A program made the translations under genes and the position numbers. The notes below the pieces were generated by a model. The model searched no databases, had not been told where the DNA came from, and saw only the letters and a program-made list of their open reading frames with translations. A DNA stretch of 64,000 nucleotides from Trema orientale (Eukaryota > Streptophyta > Magnoliopsida > Rosales > Cannabaceae), in assembly GCA_002914845.1 (NCBI GenBank), contig JXTC01000160.1, positions 163,458-227,457 on the forward strand, in the 5' to 3' direction. Numbering within the stretch: the first letter of the stretch is position 1; the number at the start of each line of letters is the position of its first letter. Below, piece after piece: positions 47,819-60,155 of the stretch.

Positions 47819-48382
47819 GTTAAGGATTGATAAAATCCTTAAATTATAAATTAATTGAATCGATCAATCTTGCTTTAGAGAATTAATCTTCCAAATCAAC
47901 AGTTTCAATTTTTCTATCAATCAATTAGAAATTAATAAAATCAATCAATCAAAGATTGATAATTATCTTAATATAGATGTTTACGTTGAAATACTTACAA
48001 GATCAATTTATTACTTGAAATAACTTTACGTGGGATACCTACCTTTTTCTTTTTTTCAACTTAATTTAATTTCTGTTCCAATGGTAAAGAAAATGATGTT
48101 ACATTGGATTTCTCAAGCAAATGAGAAACCGAAGAAGAAAATGATGAAAAGCCAAACGTTTTTCTTTTTCTTAGAAAGAAAAAAAATTAGCAGGGGATAT
48201 AATGAAAGCTTCATTGATCGATGTGTATTTCAAAAATTAAATAAATACAAAAAATGACTTAAAAGAAGACTTGGAGAGCAAGTCCACCAATAAATTTCCA
48301 GCAAAAAACAAAAAGGTCCACCAATAAATAAATGAATGATATGATTTTTGGGTGTTTTTTTTTTCAAAGGAAAGTAATAATG

Positions 48383-48553
48383 AATTAATTGGATTGGACA
48401 ATTGGATTGAAAAGCCCTTTTGCCAAAATGGGTTTTGACTAAGACGTGGAATAATGATTGGGGATAAAAAATAAGAATCAATTAATTGGATTGGACAATT
48501 GGATTGAAAACCCCTTTTACCATTTTGTCTAAGACGTGGAATAATGATTAGGG
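48383..48553. repeat. Tandem-like duplication (~75-80 bp copies)
   Basis: AATTAATTGGATTGGACAAT starts both copies (48383 and 48480). Both then contain GGATTGAAAA(G/C)CCCTTTT and TAAGACGTGGAATAATGATT. A 16-bp spacer separates them and copy 2 has a short internal deletion. Confidence 0.85.
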
Positions 48554-49318
48554 AAAGTATCAAAGTACGGAAAAAGTGTGGATGCTTTGAAAAAGGGCAG
48601 CGGTACCATCACTACATTAACATTAATTCGTAATTCTAATTACTAAATTAGGTTGTATATGAATTTATTTAAAATATAATTAAATAGACTGATATATCAT
48701 GTGATATTGGGTATTATATAATGTCTAATAGCATTATTTTTTAAAAAATGATTAATACTAGGAACACATATAATACATACACAAAATATATACATAATCA
48801 TGTGACGTGTTTTGAGCTACTTACATACCTAATAGAGTTCTATTTCAAAAATCATGAATGATTAAAATTAATGACACATTCTTATGTGTATATCTTGTAA
48901 ATATATTCTGTGTTTCTCTAGTATTACTCTTAAAAATTACGGCATCTTCCATAATACTTGAAAAATATAACTTATGGAGTTGAAACTTCAAAAAATACGA
49001 AACGTAGATAGATTTCATTTCCCCTAATATGGCCTGACAATGCTGATATCATTTAGGAAAAAAAAACAAAAACAAAAAAGAGGTCAACCAACGCGTCAGA
49101 GACACACGATGCCTATAGATTTATCACTTTTATTTTTTTTTCCTAATTTATTTTTCAATACCCTTTTACTCTTTTACGCTCAGTGATGGAGCCATCAATT
49201 TTGTCTAATGGAGGCTAGAACTTCATTTTATCTATTTATGGGGGCTACTCTATAATTTTTCAATTTCTGTGTGGAAGCTTTGTATATAATTTAAAGTAAA
49301 ATACTATACATATATATA

Positions 49319-49564
49319 GGTTGCCAATCCAGTAGGTATTTTTCTTTTTTTACCTATGTAAATGTATTTTTTTTTAGTCGTTAAATCATCATCTAATAGT
49401 GATTTAATGGCTATAATGAAGTGCATAGAAAGACGTGTATCATTAATGTTATTTCTCTATCTTATTTTTTAATATAAAAAAATGTACAAAAAAAAATTTT
49501 CATTAGCCAAAATGATACCTATGTATATGTAAAAAAAAAAAAAATACCTACTGGATTGGTGCCC
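49319..49564. mobile_element. MULE-type MITE, family A, copy 5 (best preserved)
   Basis: A 246-bp element with ends GGTTGCCAATCCAGTAGGTA and, reversed, GGGCACCAATCCAGTAGGTA, so 17 of 20 bases are identical. Flanked by ATATATATA on both sides (49310-49318 and 49565-49573), a 9-bp duplication although in TA-rich target. Interior shares GTGCATAGAAAGACGTGTATCA-type sequence with copy 1 in opposite orientation. Confidence 0.85.
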
Positions 49565-49839
49565 ATATATATATATATATTGGCCTTTTAAAAGAAAATA
49601 TAAAAGGGAATGAGAGCTTGAGCGGTTGAGCCCTCAGTGAGGCTCAAGTGCTTCCGTCCCTATTTATACCATTTCACATTTTCGCTTTCACTAAATTTAT
49701 AAACTATTTGAATCTCAATAATTATGAAAATTTCAATTATACTATCGCATATTCTTTCAACAAAATTTTAAAATCATATAAGTCGCACTTTTAATGTAAT
49801 TAATTCATAAGTACTTTTTTTACAATAAAAAACACCCAT

Positions 49840-51560
49840 CTCCCCTATTAATTTTTTAGATACCATATATAAAATGATAGAATACTTATGGTAACCTCAA
49901 TTTTTTTTTTTTTTTTTTTTGTAATAAGAACCCCAAATTCCACATTTAATTTCACTATATATCATAGATAACCTAGTGTGACATATGGTAATCTCTTTTT
50001 TTTTTTTTTTAAATCTAATTTCTCCCAATACTATAAAAAACCTCTTTTGTTGCAATAAAAGATAGTCGACTCTCATTCTAATTTCTTTGAATACCACATG
50101 TAATAATTTAGATATTTATGGTAACATCTTTGTTTTCCATTTTATTCTCTTATGCATCCATCGACTTTTTTTTTCCCCTTTTAATCAAGAAATGCCAACT
50201 CCTTACGCTTTTGCTGGAAACCATTGGTAGCCTACTATAGGATACCTATATTAATTTTTATTTTTTTAAGTGAGTACCTAACTCCTTTTTTCATGTCATG
50301 TGATACCACGGTAATTTGGTCAGATACCATAAATAACTTGGTAAGATATTTATAATAATTTTATTTTTTATATTATGAAGACCTTCCATTTTCCATTTCC
50401 ATACCATATGTAATATGTTAATACAGCTGTGATAACTTTTATTTTATTTTATTTTCTAATGTTGTTTTAAGAACAAGGAACGTATCACTTTCATTATTTT
50501 GTGTTGGATACCATAGGTAATCGAATAAGATACTTATGATACCAAGGCAGAAATTGTTGATGTCACCAAAGTTACTCATTAAAAATATGGGATCTAATAA
50601 GAGTTTAGTACATTAAAAAGATATTTAAAGCTTGGCCTATTAGTTAGTCTTGGTATGTTGAATGATTATTTAGAGTCTGATTTCCAATTTCCTCGGATAC
50701 TATAGACCATCTTCTCTCTCTCTCTCTCTTTGCGATAACCAGCGTCCAAACTCATTCCAAGTTTCTTATATACCATAGGTAACTTGTAAAGATATCTTCG
50801 GTAAACCTTTATTATTAATATTATTAAGACTGAAATAAGAAATGCACCACTCTAATTATGATTTTCCAGATACCATAAGTATTCTACTGGATTATAGGAT
50901 ACCCATGAACCTAGTATGATACCCATCGTAACCTCCTAGGTTCCTTTTTTCTCCCTTTTATTTTTTTGTTCCTTTATGGAACACTGAACTACAACCATTT
51001 ATAGTTATCTATGGTAACCAATAAGTGATCAAAATTAAACTGATAGTAACATGTGAATGACTGTTAGTAATGCACCAAATTTATAATGGTAACATGTAAG
51101 GATATTTATAGTAACTTAACAGGTTACTCTTATTCCAAGCTCTTTTCATAAGTAACACGCAACTCTAATTCTATATTACTCTCATAAGTAGTATGTTAGG
51201 ATACCTAAAGTAAACTTTTAATGTTTTTTGTTTTTTCTTTTTAAAATTTTTTAAGCTTGTTCCAGCCTTATTGCTCACATTTTCTTGTATGCCTTCTAGA
51301 TTACATGGTAGGGAACACCAAACATATCTTTTACTTTCTAGAGAATCACGCTTAACATTGTTGATACTTGTAGTAATAGTTTGCAATAAGAAAACCCCCG
51401 ACGCCACTTCTAATTTCTAGGATATGTTAATCCTTCTTAATTTTTTTTTTTTATTTTCAATTTACTCGAATACCATAGGTATCTTGTGAGATAATTAAGG
51501 TATCTACAAGAATACCTATGGTAAGTTTTATAATAAAAAATACCAACGCATTCCCCACCA
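49840..51560. repeat. Degenerate tandem array, ~100-130 bp unit with ATACCATAGGTA palindrome (block 1)
   Basis: About a dozen units. Each has ATACCATA(G/T)GTAA followed 10-25 nt later by (G)ATA(C/T)(C/T)TATGGTAAC, an imperfect inverted repeat, then a T-rich run and AATAAGAA(C)...CCA(A)CTC...AATTTC. Clear starts lie near 49861, 49961, 50090, 50401, 50509, 50770, 50869 and 51471. Spacing ranges from about 99 to 130. No reading frame runs through the array. Confidence 0.75.
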
Positions 51561-51720
51561 ATACTTTAGGGAATGTGATTACCCGTAAACACTCATTTCT
51601 TTTTTTTTTTAATTATTAAAATTGTAAAATATAATTTTAGGACAGTTTAGTAAATATAATGCATTCCCATTATTTTTCGTGGGTTAAGTAAACAAATGAA
51701 TAGTATTCTAATGAACATGA

Positions 51721-53143
51721 TGTTGGAATATTTGTCCTAAAAAGTAAATTTCCAATTTTACTCTTTTAATGTAAACAACTTTCTCTTATATGTAATTATG
51801 AAATTTGCTTTCTCCCCTTTTTGGACAAAAGATCCAGAGGCAAAGTAAATACACATAAAAATAATTGAGAAAAACTGTCAATCACAAAACATCTGATAAC
51901 TTTCTCTTATATGTAATTATGAAATTTGCTAGATTAAACTGTTTCAGTTGAATAGTTTATTTATCTGAAAAAGATTCCATGACTTTATTTGTGTATAAAG
52001 AAACAAACATGATTAAGTATTAATTATGGAGAGACTTCTTTCTTTATCTAAGTCTAAATTAACTAGTTCACAATCTGTAAATAAAGATGAAATACTTTAT
52101 TTGCTAAAGGTTACAGAGTTTGTCTATCTTAACGGGAATGATGTATCTTAGATCATTGAAGTGTCTGACTTCTGATAGAAATACTAGTACAACATAAATA
52201 AGTTATGTGTATTGAACTGGACCAGGTAATATAAAGAATTAGAGTGCCGTAACTCAATTCTTATATTATTACAAACTAGCTCTTAGCATGTAGATCTTAA
52301 TCCTTGATGTTTGACTGGACTTGCTTTCATGGGTTTATTACTTTTTGATTTGTTAAAAGACTAGCCTCAGTGAAATTAGAGGCGAACTCTGGCATATTAG
52401 AGGTTATGATTTATGAATTGATGAGAACACCAAATAGTTAAAGACTCTATACATTAATGCCACTTTAAGATCTTTCAAAATTCATGGAATAATTAGATCT
52501 AAGATCTTAGTATTCACTTTATGAATTAGTTGATAATTTTGTCTAAACGGCCATCGAAAACAAAATTATCGATAACATTATTCTTTGATAGAAAGATGGT
52601 AACTTAAAGGTAAATATGTGTTGGAGGGGTATTACGACAATTTCACCGATCCAACTACGGCATTGTATAGGGATTCTATATGTGGTATAGAATATGCTAG
52701 ATGGATCGATTAATTAAGGCTAGTTGATATTGATTAAATTTCTATAAAAAGCATGACATTTAATCTAAGAGTGCAGTATTGTGCCTTTTGTGGAGTGTCC
52801 CCTTTACTAATAGTATTTGTATAAATATCATAATAAGCTTAGATTATTTGGATCCATTAGGTCCCTTGTCTAACTCAACAAAACTCATTAATTGGTTTGT
52901 GATATTTTTAAAATTAGCTTCATGAAACTGTGTAAAATAATGATTCTACACAGAAGTTGGTATTTTTGTAAAGAAGTTACTTGAGTTGGACATAGTTATA
53001 AAAATACACCCAAAGCCCAAATTGGAGAACAAACCCAATCCTAGTTGTACTGAGATTAGCAGTTTTGGGCCCCATATATATATATATAAGATATATGAGA
53101 GAAAAAACTGCACAGTAACTCTAATAGAGTCACACGCATAACA

Positions 53144-53178
<35 letters not shown>

Positions 53179-53590
53179 TGGCCAAGGCTGAGAATAAAGA
53201 GGAGAGAAAAAGTTTTTTGCAACCTCACGTTCTCATCTCATATCCCAGTGTTCCAAAGAATCAAGAAGGTGTTCTTGATCGTTCTCCAACGAAGGATTCA
53301 ACTTGGCCCCCACTCGCTTCATCAACCTAGAGCCGGAGCATAGACAAGAAGATCTAGGATTGGAGATTTGATCACCATCAACAAGAAGATCAAGGAAGAG
53401 CACGCTACAGGAGGTAAAACCTAATCTCATTTCTAGGATTTATGTATCTAGATTTGATTTATGTTATACATGATCCTGAAATCGATATATGCATGTTCTA
53501 TGGTTATGAAAATTGTTTTCATGAAAAATTTTAAAACCTAAATCTGCTAACTTTTCCGCTGCGTTCATGATGTGATCATATATTTTTCCA
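51721..53590 (+). mobile_element. Probable solo LTR of a Copia-type element (~1.87 kb)
   Basis: Starts TGTTGGAATATTTGTCCTAA, a common start of long Copia LTRs. Near 53080 it has a TATATATATATAAG promoter-like tract followed by (GA)n (about 53149-53174). The distal part has CTACAGGAGGTAAAACC and ends with CTAACTTTTCCGCTGCG, typical U5 sequence of this class. No PBS, gag or pol follows, so it reads as a solo LTR. The 3' end (TTTTTCCA at 53590) is a guess and I could not find a matching 5-bp target duplication. Confidence 0.55.
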
Positions 53591-53779
53591 TAGTTTGCAT
53601 ACATGCATATTTTTTCCTAAGTGTTAGGCCAATTTACCAGTACATGATTCCCTTTTCTATTAGTTTTAAGTAAACAACATAATACAGATAATAATTCTCA
53701 TACTCTTCTATTTTATTCTCATTCATTTCTTCTTTTATTTATTCCGATTACGATTACGATGAAGTAAACATGCCATTAA

Positions 53780-54440
53780 TTCTCGAGTACCATACTTAAG
53801 GTGCCTACAAAGATACTTATGGTACCTATAGTAACTTTTGCAATAAGGACTACTTAATATCTCTTCCAATTCTCGGACACTATAGGTATCCCAAATGAGT
53901 ACCTATGGTATGTACCTACAAGGATACTTATGGTACTTATAGTAACTTTTGTAATAAAGAACACTTTCTAATTCTCGGATACTATAAGTATCCAAGTGGG
54001 AGACCATTCATATCCAAGTTGTATCCTAACATTTTTGTTATTGTTAGATTATATGAAAATTGAAATATTCCAAAAAATTAAATCAAACTTTCAAACAATA
54101 TAGTAAAATTAATGGAACTATACTATAAGTAATCTGATAGGATACCTTAGTATTTTTTTTAATATATATATTTTAAGAGACAATATTGCGGATATCATAG
54201 TCATCTGATAGATACCTTGGTATCTTAGATATATGCTTTATTTTTTATTTTTTTGTGAGAATTTTAGATGAATACTTAAACCATATAAAGAAAGCCTAAG
54301 TCATCTTCCATTTCACATATAGCATAGGTAGTCTTACAACATATCTATTGCAACATTCTTTTCTTTTTTAATTTAATTTTAGAACCTTTATCAGTCCTGC
54401 CAATTTCCTAAATACAATTGATAAATTTGGTAGGATACTT
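53780..54440. repeat. Degenerate tandem array, ATACCATAGGTA family (block 2)
   Basis: Same family as 49840-51560. Two well-matched units near 53790 and 53880 share GATACTTATGGTAC(C/T)TATAG and AACTTTTG(C/T)AATAA, with a period close to 100 bp; more decayed units continue to about 54440. The probable LTR at 51721-53590 lies between the two blocks. Confidence 0.7.
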
Positions 54441-55529
54441 GTAGTAATCTAATTTTTTTTTCCCCCTTAAAGAAAAGCTCTCCGAATCGGGGTTTTTTTT
54501 TTTTTCATTCTAATAAGTTTTACTTTTTTCCCTAGTATTTAACCGTTATTTTTTTTTTTCAATCAATGGGAACTTTTCAAATTTTTTTTTAAAAAAGGGT
54601 AAAAATGGGAAGAAAAGAAACTTAATGTAAAAGATAATTAAAAAAAAAAAACTAAATAAATAATTTGAGTCGGCGCCTCATATCCTGATTTTTTTTTTTT
54701 TTTTTTTCCCCCTGAAGTGTAATCACACTACATACGGTTGACAAGACAAACACGAAAACACCAAAAACAAAAAAGGAAAAAGAATAACCGTATCATATAC
54801 CGTATAAAAAGTAAACCCGCTACCGTATTAAACAAACCTTTTTTTAAACTCAAAAAGTCGTAGACTCCACCTAATTAGGGGTCCCGACAGGGGGCATTCT
54901 ATTCTCGTACGTCTTTTTATTTATTTATTTTATTTCAACGCTGTTGGGCCTTTTTCTGTGAAACCCAGCTTGGGGATGGGATGTGTGTCATTGAAAATGC
55001 CAGCTGCCCCAGATAAGGCCTTGGATTGCTGCCCAAGTCTATCTTTTTCTCTGCTGCCCTGCCCCCAGAGTGTTGGATTGTTGCCCACGTTCACATACTT
55101 CTTCACCAAGTGACCTCTCCTATAGAAATGTGTAAAACCTCTTTGCTCTTCATCATGAAAAATGTGGCCACCAAAATTCAGTGATCAGTGAGTGAAGGAC
55201 TGTGTGTGTGTGTGCCTGCGTATTTGGGTTCAAAATTCAAATATTCTTGCTTGTGTCACTTTCACATACGTAAGTCTATTGAATTTTTTTGTTTTTTTTT
55301 GTTTTTTCCAAAATGGTGAATCTTTTGACTTTTTACCTTGTTGACTGATAGGACTGTCAATTGATCTATTATTTTCTGTCTTTGAGTCATACACCACGTG
55401 TGTGCAAAATTTTCCAATTGATTTGTTGATTTTTGAGTCATGCTTTGAGTTTGGTGTGGTAATTTTTATTTTCCAGAGGAAAATAATGTCGTAATCGCGT
55501 TCAGAATCAGATAACAAATATTTTTTCCG

Positions 55530-55695
55530 AACTCATGTGTAAATTGTATCATAATCAAACAGAATGTAAATACGAAACAAATGAACTCATATGTGTAAAT
55601 TGTATCATAATCAAACAGAACGTAAATACGAAACAAATGAACTTATATGTATAAATTATATTATAATCAAACAGTATGTAAATACGAAACAAATG
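55530..55695. repeat. Three tandem copies of a 54-56 bp unit
   Basis: Copies at 55530-55583, 55584-55639 and 55640-55695. Each ends AAATACGAAACAAATG and contains ATAATCAAACAG. Copy 1 is two bases shorter; copy 3 is the most diverged. Confidence 0.9.
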
Positions 55696-56105
55696 TACAA
55701 TGATAGAAAACCATATGAAACCACGGATGCCCTTTTTTTTTTTTAAATTAATGTATGGTAGAATGAGACTTTCGTGCAAGTTGTGCCCTCTCTAGCATTA
55801 CTACTAGAAATTTGGCGGCCGTAATACTACTGTTTATTTATTTTACCCAATATGAATCATTCCATCTATTACTTTGGAGCCTGACAAGGCCTCATGCTTG
55901 CTCATGTACCTGACAGTACAGCAGAGCATTCCCATTTTCAGGCTTGATTGTCGTCTCAAATAGTGCTTCTAAATATTTTTTGTACTGGTAAGTTAATATG
56001 CTAGTCCTTTCACATGGAATTTCATGGTAACTACTGTGTTAAAAGTTAAAATAGTTATTTAGCTAGATGTCAGTTCCTCAAGTGGCATCTTATTTCTGTC
56101 ACTTA

Positions 56106-56690
56106 CAGCTGTGGCTTTGAATAGTCATGTTTGGTTGTTTAACAAGAACTTGTTCCACTTGATCATGACCAGAAAAGCAGGGAAGTCAACCTTTTTAGGC
56201 TGCCGTAGTGAGAAAACTACCACTCAACCAACTTCTTCAATGAAGGTTAGCTCAACTCTTATCCCCAAAAGCTCAATTTTCGCACTTTTTGGTCACTTTT
56301 TTTTGACACCGTACGACGTTGTTCCTTCACCACTTGGCTCTTCTTTGCATGATAAGCTCAGTTTCAGTACCCACTTGTTCAGAACTAGACATCGAAAAGA
56401 TTGCACTCCAAGACATGAAAGTTTCATCGTGATGTCGTATATAAATAATGGTGTTGTGTTAGTTCTTTTCTCCTCTTTGTTGCATTAAAGTCGGTCAGTG
56501 AAGGACTGCGTGAACCTGTACCAATTTTATGAATGCTTACCTCCTAGATATCGTTGTCAAAGGGGGGTCATGTGATTGATGCTGATGAATATCTGTCTGC
56601 TAGAGTACCACTTGGAAAACGTCCATTTGAAGATAGAATTTTACGTAATATGGGAGGAAAAAAGACAAAAAAAGTCTGATATAAAAGGGC
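56106..56690 (+). other. Unrecognised exon-like fragments
   Basis: A 125-codon frame (56111-56488) begins just after an acceptor-like TTACAG (56102-56107) and reads VALNSHVWLFNKNLFHLI; GGTTAGC after SSMK (near 56245) could be a donor. A second stretch reads SLSKGGHVIDADEYLSARVP, LGKRPFEDRILRNMGGKKTK and stops near 56680, preceded by a TCCTAG acceptor-like site. Amino-acid composition is protein-like in the second piece. I do not recognise either and cannot tell a remnant from chance. Confidence 0.25.
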
Positions 56691-57380
56691 CTTGATGATT
56701 CATTTCTTTTGCAATTGTTAGCATTGATTTCTATTGAAGTGAGGCTAATATAGTTTTATCATTTTGCACAGGCACGCTCGGGTACTTATCCTCAAGATGG
56801 TAGTCTTGTGGTTTTCTTCATGTTGAGGTATTTGCCTGCTGTCTAAGAATTCGGGTTGACTCGAAAGCTTCCATTCAATAGTAGTTAGATGAACTTGTAT
56901 GGTTTTTGTGATCATTGATCTCATTCCTTTCGCAGTGTCATTATAACTCGAGTTGTTTGGTCTTTTAAGTTAATCAAAGTTAGGCTTGGTCTGACTTGTT
57001 TAACCGAAGCACTGAATTAGCGAGTGAGTCAAAATACTGTTTTCGGTCAAAAATTGTGGTTATCCCCCACGAATTACAGTGTTCTAACAGGATCCCATTT
57101 GGTTAAATAACTGTAAATTTCTAGAAAGGCTATCATTTCTGATTTACTCTTAGTATCTAAGATATTTTCAGTAGCAGTACATGTGGGAATCAATACACAG
57201 AACAGGTCATTACTTACCGAACCACAAACTTGCTTTAAAACTCTGTTACATGTGCTTCTCTTTGTCTACTTCTCGTTTCTTCTAATCAGGTTTAGCAATT
57301 TTTATTTATAATAATTTGGAATCTGATCCCCATCAGAGTTCACTTTCACTCGATTCAATTTCCTTGTCTTTGTCTCCTTC

Positions 57381-57387
57381 TATAAAG
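57381..57387 (+). promoter_or_regulatory. TATA box of the LSI2-like gene
   Basis: TATAAAG lies 99 nt before the start codon after a CTCCTTC tract, in good position for a leader of about 65-70 nt. Confidence 0.6.
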
Positions 57388-57479
57388 TCTGAAGGAGCTA
57401 GCTAGATCCTTCGTATGCAAGCAGCTTCTGTAGTTCCAACCATTTGATTTAAACAGTTTTAGTTTCTCTAGTTTCAGAA

Positions 57480-60155
57480 ATGGCGTTGGCATCTATCGAC
57501 AAGGTAGTGCTAGGTTCAATTGCCTTTGCAGTTTTCTGGATCATGGCAGTTTTCCCTTCAGTTCCTTTGCTACCTATAGGCAGGACCGCAGGGTCCCTCC
57601 TAGGAGCCATACTTATGATAATCTTTAAGGTCATAACTCCAGACCAAGCTTATGATGCCATTGATCTCTCAGTCCTCGGTCTTCTTTTCGGAACCATGGT
57701 TGTTGGTATCTTTCTTGAAAGAGCCGACTTGTTTAAATACGTGGGTCAGTTGCTCTCGTGGAAGTGTCAAGGGGCAAAGGATTTGCTTTGCCGAATCTGC
57801 ATAATTTCTGCACTGTCAAGTGCATTATTTACTAATGACACCAGTTGCATTGTCCTCACAGAGTTTGTTTTGACAACCGCAAAGCAAAACAATGTCCCAC
57901 CCCACCCCTTCTTGCTGGCCTTAGCCTCAAGTGCAAACATTGGCTCTTCTGCGACTCCTATTGGCAATCCACAAAACTTGGTCATTGCCATACAAAGCAA
58001 AATTTCCTTCGGACAGTTTCTATTGGGACTCCTCCCTGCCATGCTAATTGGTGTCATTGTGAATATGTCACTTCTCCTATGCATGTTTTGGAAGGTATTG
58101 TCTCCTAAAATAGACCAAGAAATCGCTTTGGAGGAAGGAACTTTTGCGAAAGCTGCAACTTCTCCTTCGCATGCCATAAATTCAAACCTCAGTGAAGGAA
58201 GTCCTGTGTCAGAAGCTGCGAAGGAAGTAGACTCCCCGAGTTTAAATGACGGACAAGGTGACTTGGAAAGTGGTAATATCTGCTCAAGTTCAACAGAACA
58301 TGATCCACATGTGGCTTCAAGCAGTGAGCTCGAATCAGCGAGTAACTTTGTTGGTTCGACGGAACAAATAGCAGGTTGTGGTACGACTTCCCGGACAATT
58401 GAGTCTAGGGATGGAACAAATGAGAGTACAGAGATAATGAAAGACACAAAAGATGTCGTTCTGCCAGCGTCTGTCACAGAAAAGGAAGGATTAGCCTATG
58501 CATGGAAGAGAATGGCATGGAAGATATGTGTTTACCTTGTCACTACTGGTATGCTGATTGCTTTACTATTGGGTTTGAACATGTCATGGACTGTGATTAC
58601 AGCATCTCTTTTCCTTGTCGTCATTGACTTCAAAGATGCCGGGCCTTGCCTTGATAAGGTGAAATCTGCAACACCATACTCTTACCGAATAACTACTCTT
58701 CAATTAGAAGCATATTACTAGAATTTTTAACACTTTGCATAACTCTCCTTTTGACACAAATTTGTTCGTATCTTCTTGAATCAGGTCTCCTACTCTCTTT
58801 TGCTACTTTTCTGTGGCATGTTCATCACTGTTCAAGGATTTAACGAAACAGGGATACCTAGCACCCTCTGGAACCTTACAAAGCCTCATGCAGAGATTAA
58901 TCATGTTTCAGGCATGATAATACTTGCCCTTGTCATACTTGTGCTCTCAAATGTTGCTTCGAATGTCCCAACTGGTACGTTGCTGCTAGTCTTTATTACA
59001 CAAGTATATATGCATAGTGTTGCTGGATAATTGTTGTGGCAAGTTTATTGAGAGTATCTTTCATCTACGCTTATGTCTTTGAGTATTACCATTGAAAGCC
59101 TTTTCTTTTTCACAAGAAAATAAAGCTTAGAACTTGAGTAGTTCATTCAAGTTGTAAATTCTAATTGTCTAACTTTCCTATAGAATAAGCAGTGGTGGAA
59201 ATAACTAGCTTCATTCCAGAAATTATTTTCTCATTGCTCCAAAGCCGAATTGGGCTCCTACATGGGCCTGAATAAATGATACACATGGCATCTACCTTCC
59301 CCTGTCTTTGACAAAAATGTCACTTAGTTTCTCATTTGGTGTCTTATGAATATACACACACAACATTTTTTTTTTCAGTCTGATTTAATTAAACTAACAT
59401 CCTGATCCATTTCATTATGGCCCCATAAGTATACTGCACGTCATTTCTCTAATTTTTAAACAAAGCAGCTCCTTCAATTTTTAGAATCATTTGCTTTCCA
59501 CAATAGTTGTTCTTTCTGTCTCTCTTTTTTTCTTCCACAAACACTTTGTATGTTTCCATCCCTTTTCTCATTCAGTCAATTTGAAAATGGAATACTACCC
59601 AGTTGGCATGCTATCAGAAACTAATAAATAGTTCTTAGTGAGTTCTGGATATATTAGCTAGTCTACCGCATCTGTTTCAAGGCAATTAGTTTTATAGTAC
59701 TGTTATGCAATTGATCCTGTACAATTCTAAGGAATGGCTCTATTTTGAAGACTTCCTACACATTTATTGGAGTACAATATGGTAGCTGAGTTATTATTAA
59801 AACCAATAAGAATATAGTCCTTGACATAGTAAAAGGCATTTTTAGTTGCGTGAAAGTTCATTTGTTCCTTTCTTTATTTGTCTATTCAGTTCTTCTGCTT
59901 GGAGGAAGAGTTGCAGCCCAGGCAGCCGCCATATCTCCACATGAAGTGAAAAAAGCATGGCTTATATTGGCATGGGTGAGCACAGTTGCTGGAAATCTGT
60001 CACTGCCGGGTTCGGCTGCGAATCTAATCGTTTGTGAGCAGGCTCGTCGAGCTCCGTCTTTCAAGTACACACTCTCCTTTTGGACTCACCTCAAGTTTGG
60101 TCTTCCCTCAACCCTCCTTGTCACGGCTATTGGCCTCGCACTCATAAGGGGTTGA
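57480..60155 (+). CDS. LSI2-like anion/silicon efflux transporter (ArsB/NhaD type)
   Basis: Three exons (57480-58658, 58785-58974, 59890-60155) joined in frame give 544 residues. The N-terminus [20 protein letters not shown] followed by [13 protein letters not shown] is the hallmark of plant LSI2 proteins. Other family marks are [33 protein letters not shown] and [17 protein letters not shown] (152-168). Several membrane segments precede a long hydrophilic Ser/Glu-rich loop (about 207-340), and more follow ([43 protein letters not shown]). Rice Lsi2 (about 470 residues) is an active silicon efflux carrier at the plasma membrane; this protein is longer mainly in the loop. Whether it carries silicic acid, arsenite or another anion cannot be told from sequence. 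It is the first of a tandem pair with 63863. Confidence 0.93.

Larger units (their letters stand above)
46472..49318. other. Gene-free DNA with an assembly gap
   Basis: AT-rich. Contains a partial MITE (47490-47614), the N gap (47803-47818) and a short duplication (48383-48553). No gene recognised. Confidence 0.6.
54441..57380. other. Intergenic upstream of the LSI2-like gene
   Basis: Contains the three-copy repeat at 55530-55695 and possible exon-like fragments at 56106-56690. Otherwise no gene recognised. The last few hundred bases are presumably LSI2-like promoter. Confidence 0.6.

Noticed and set aside
57767-58477. Minus-strand frame of 236 codons within the LSI2-like gene
   Set aside because: Antisense shadow of exon 1; the plus-strand protein is a clear LSI2 family member.
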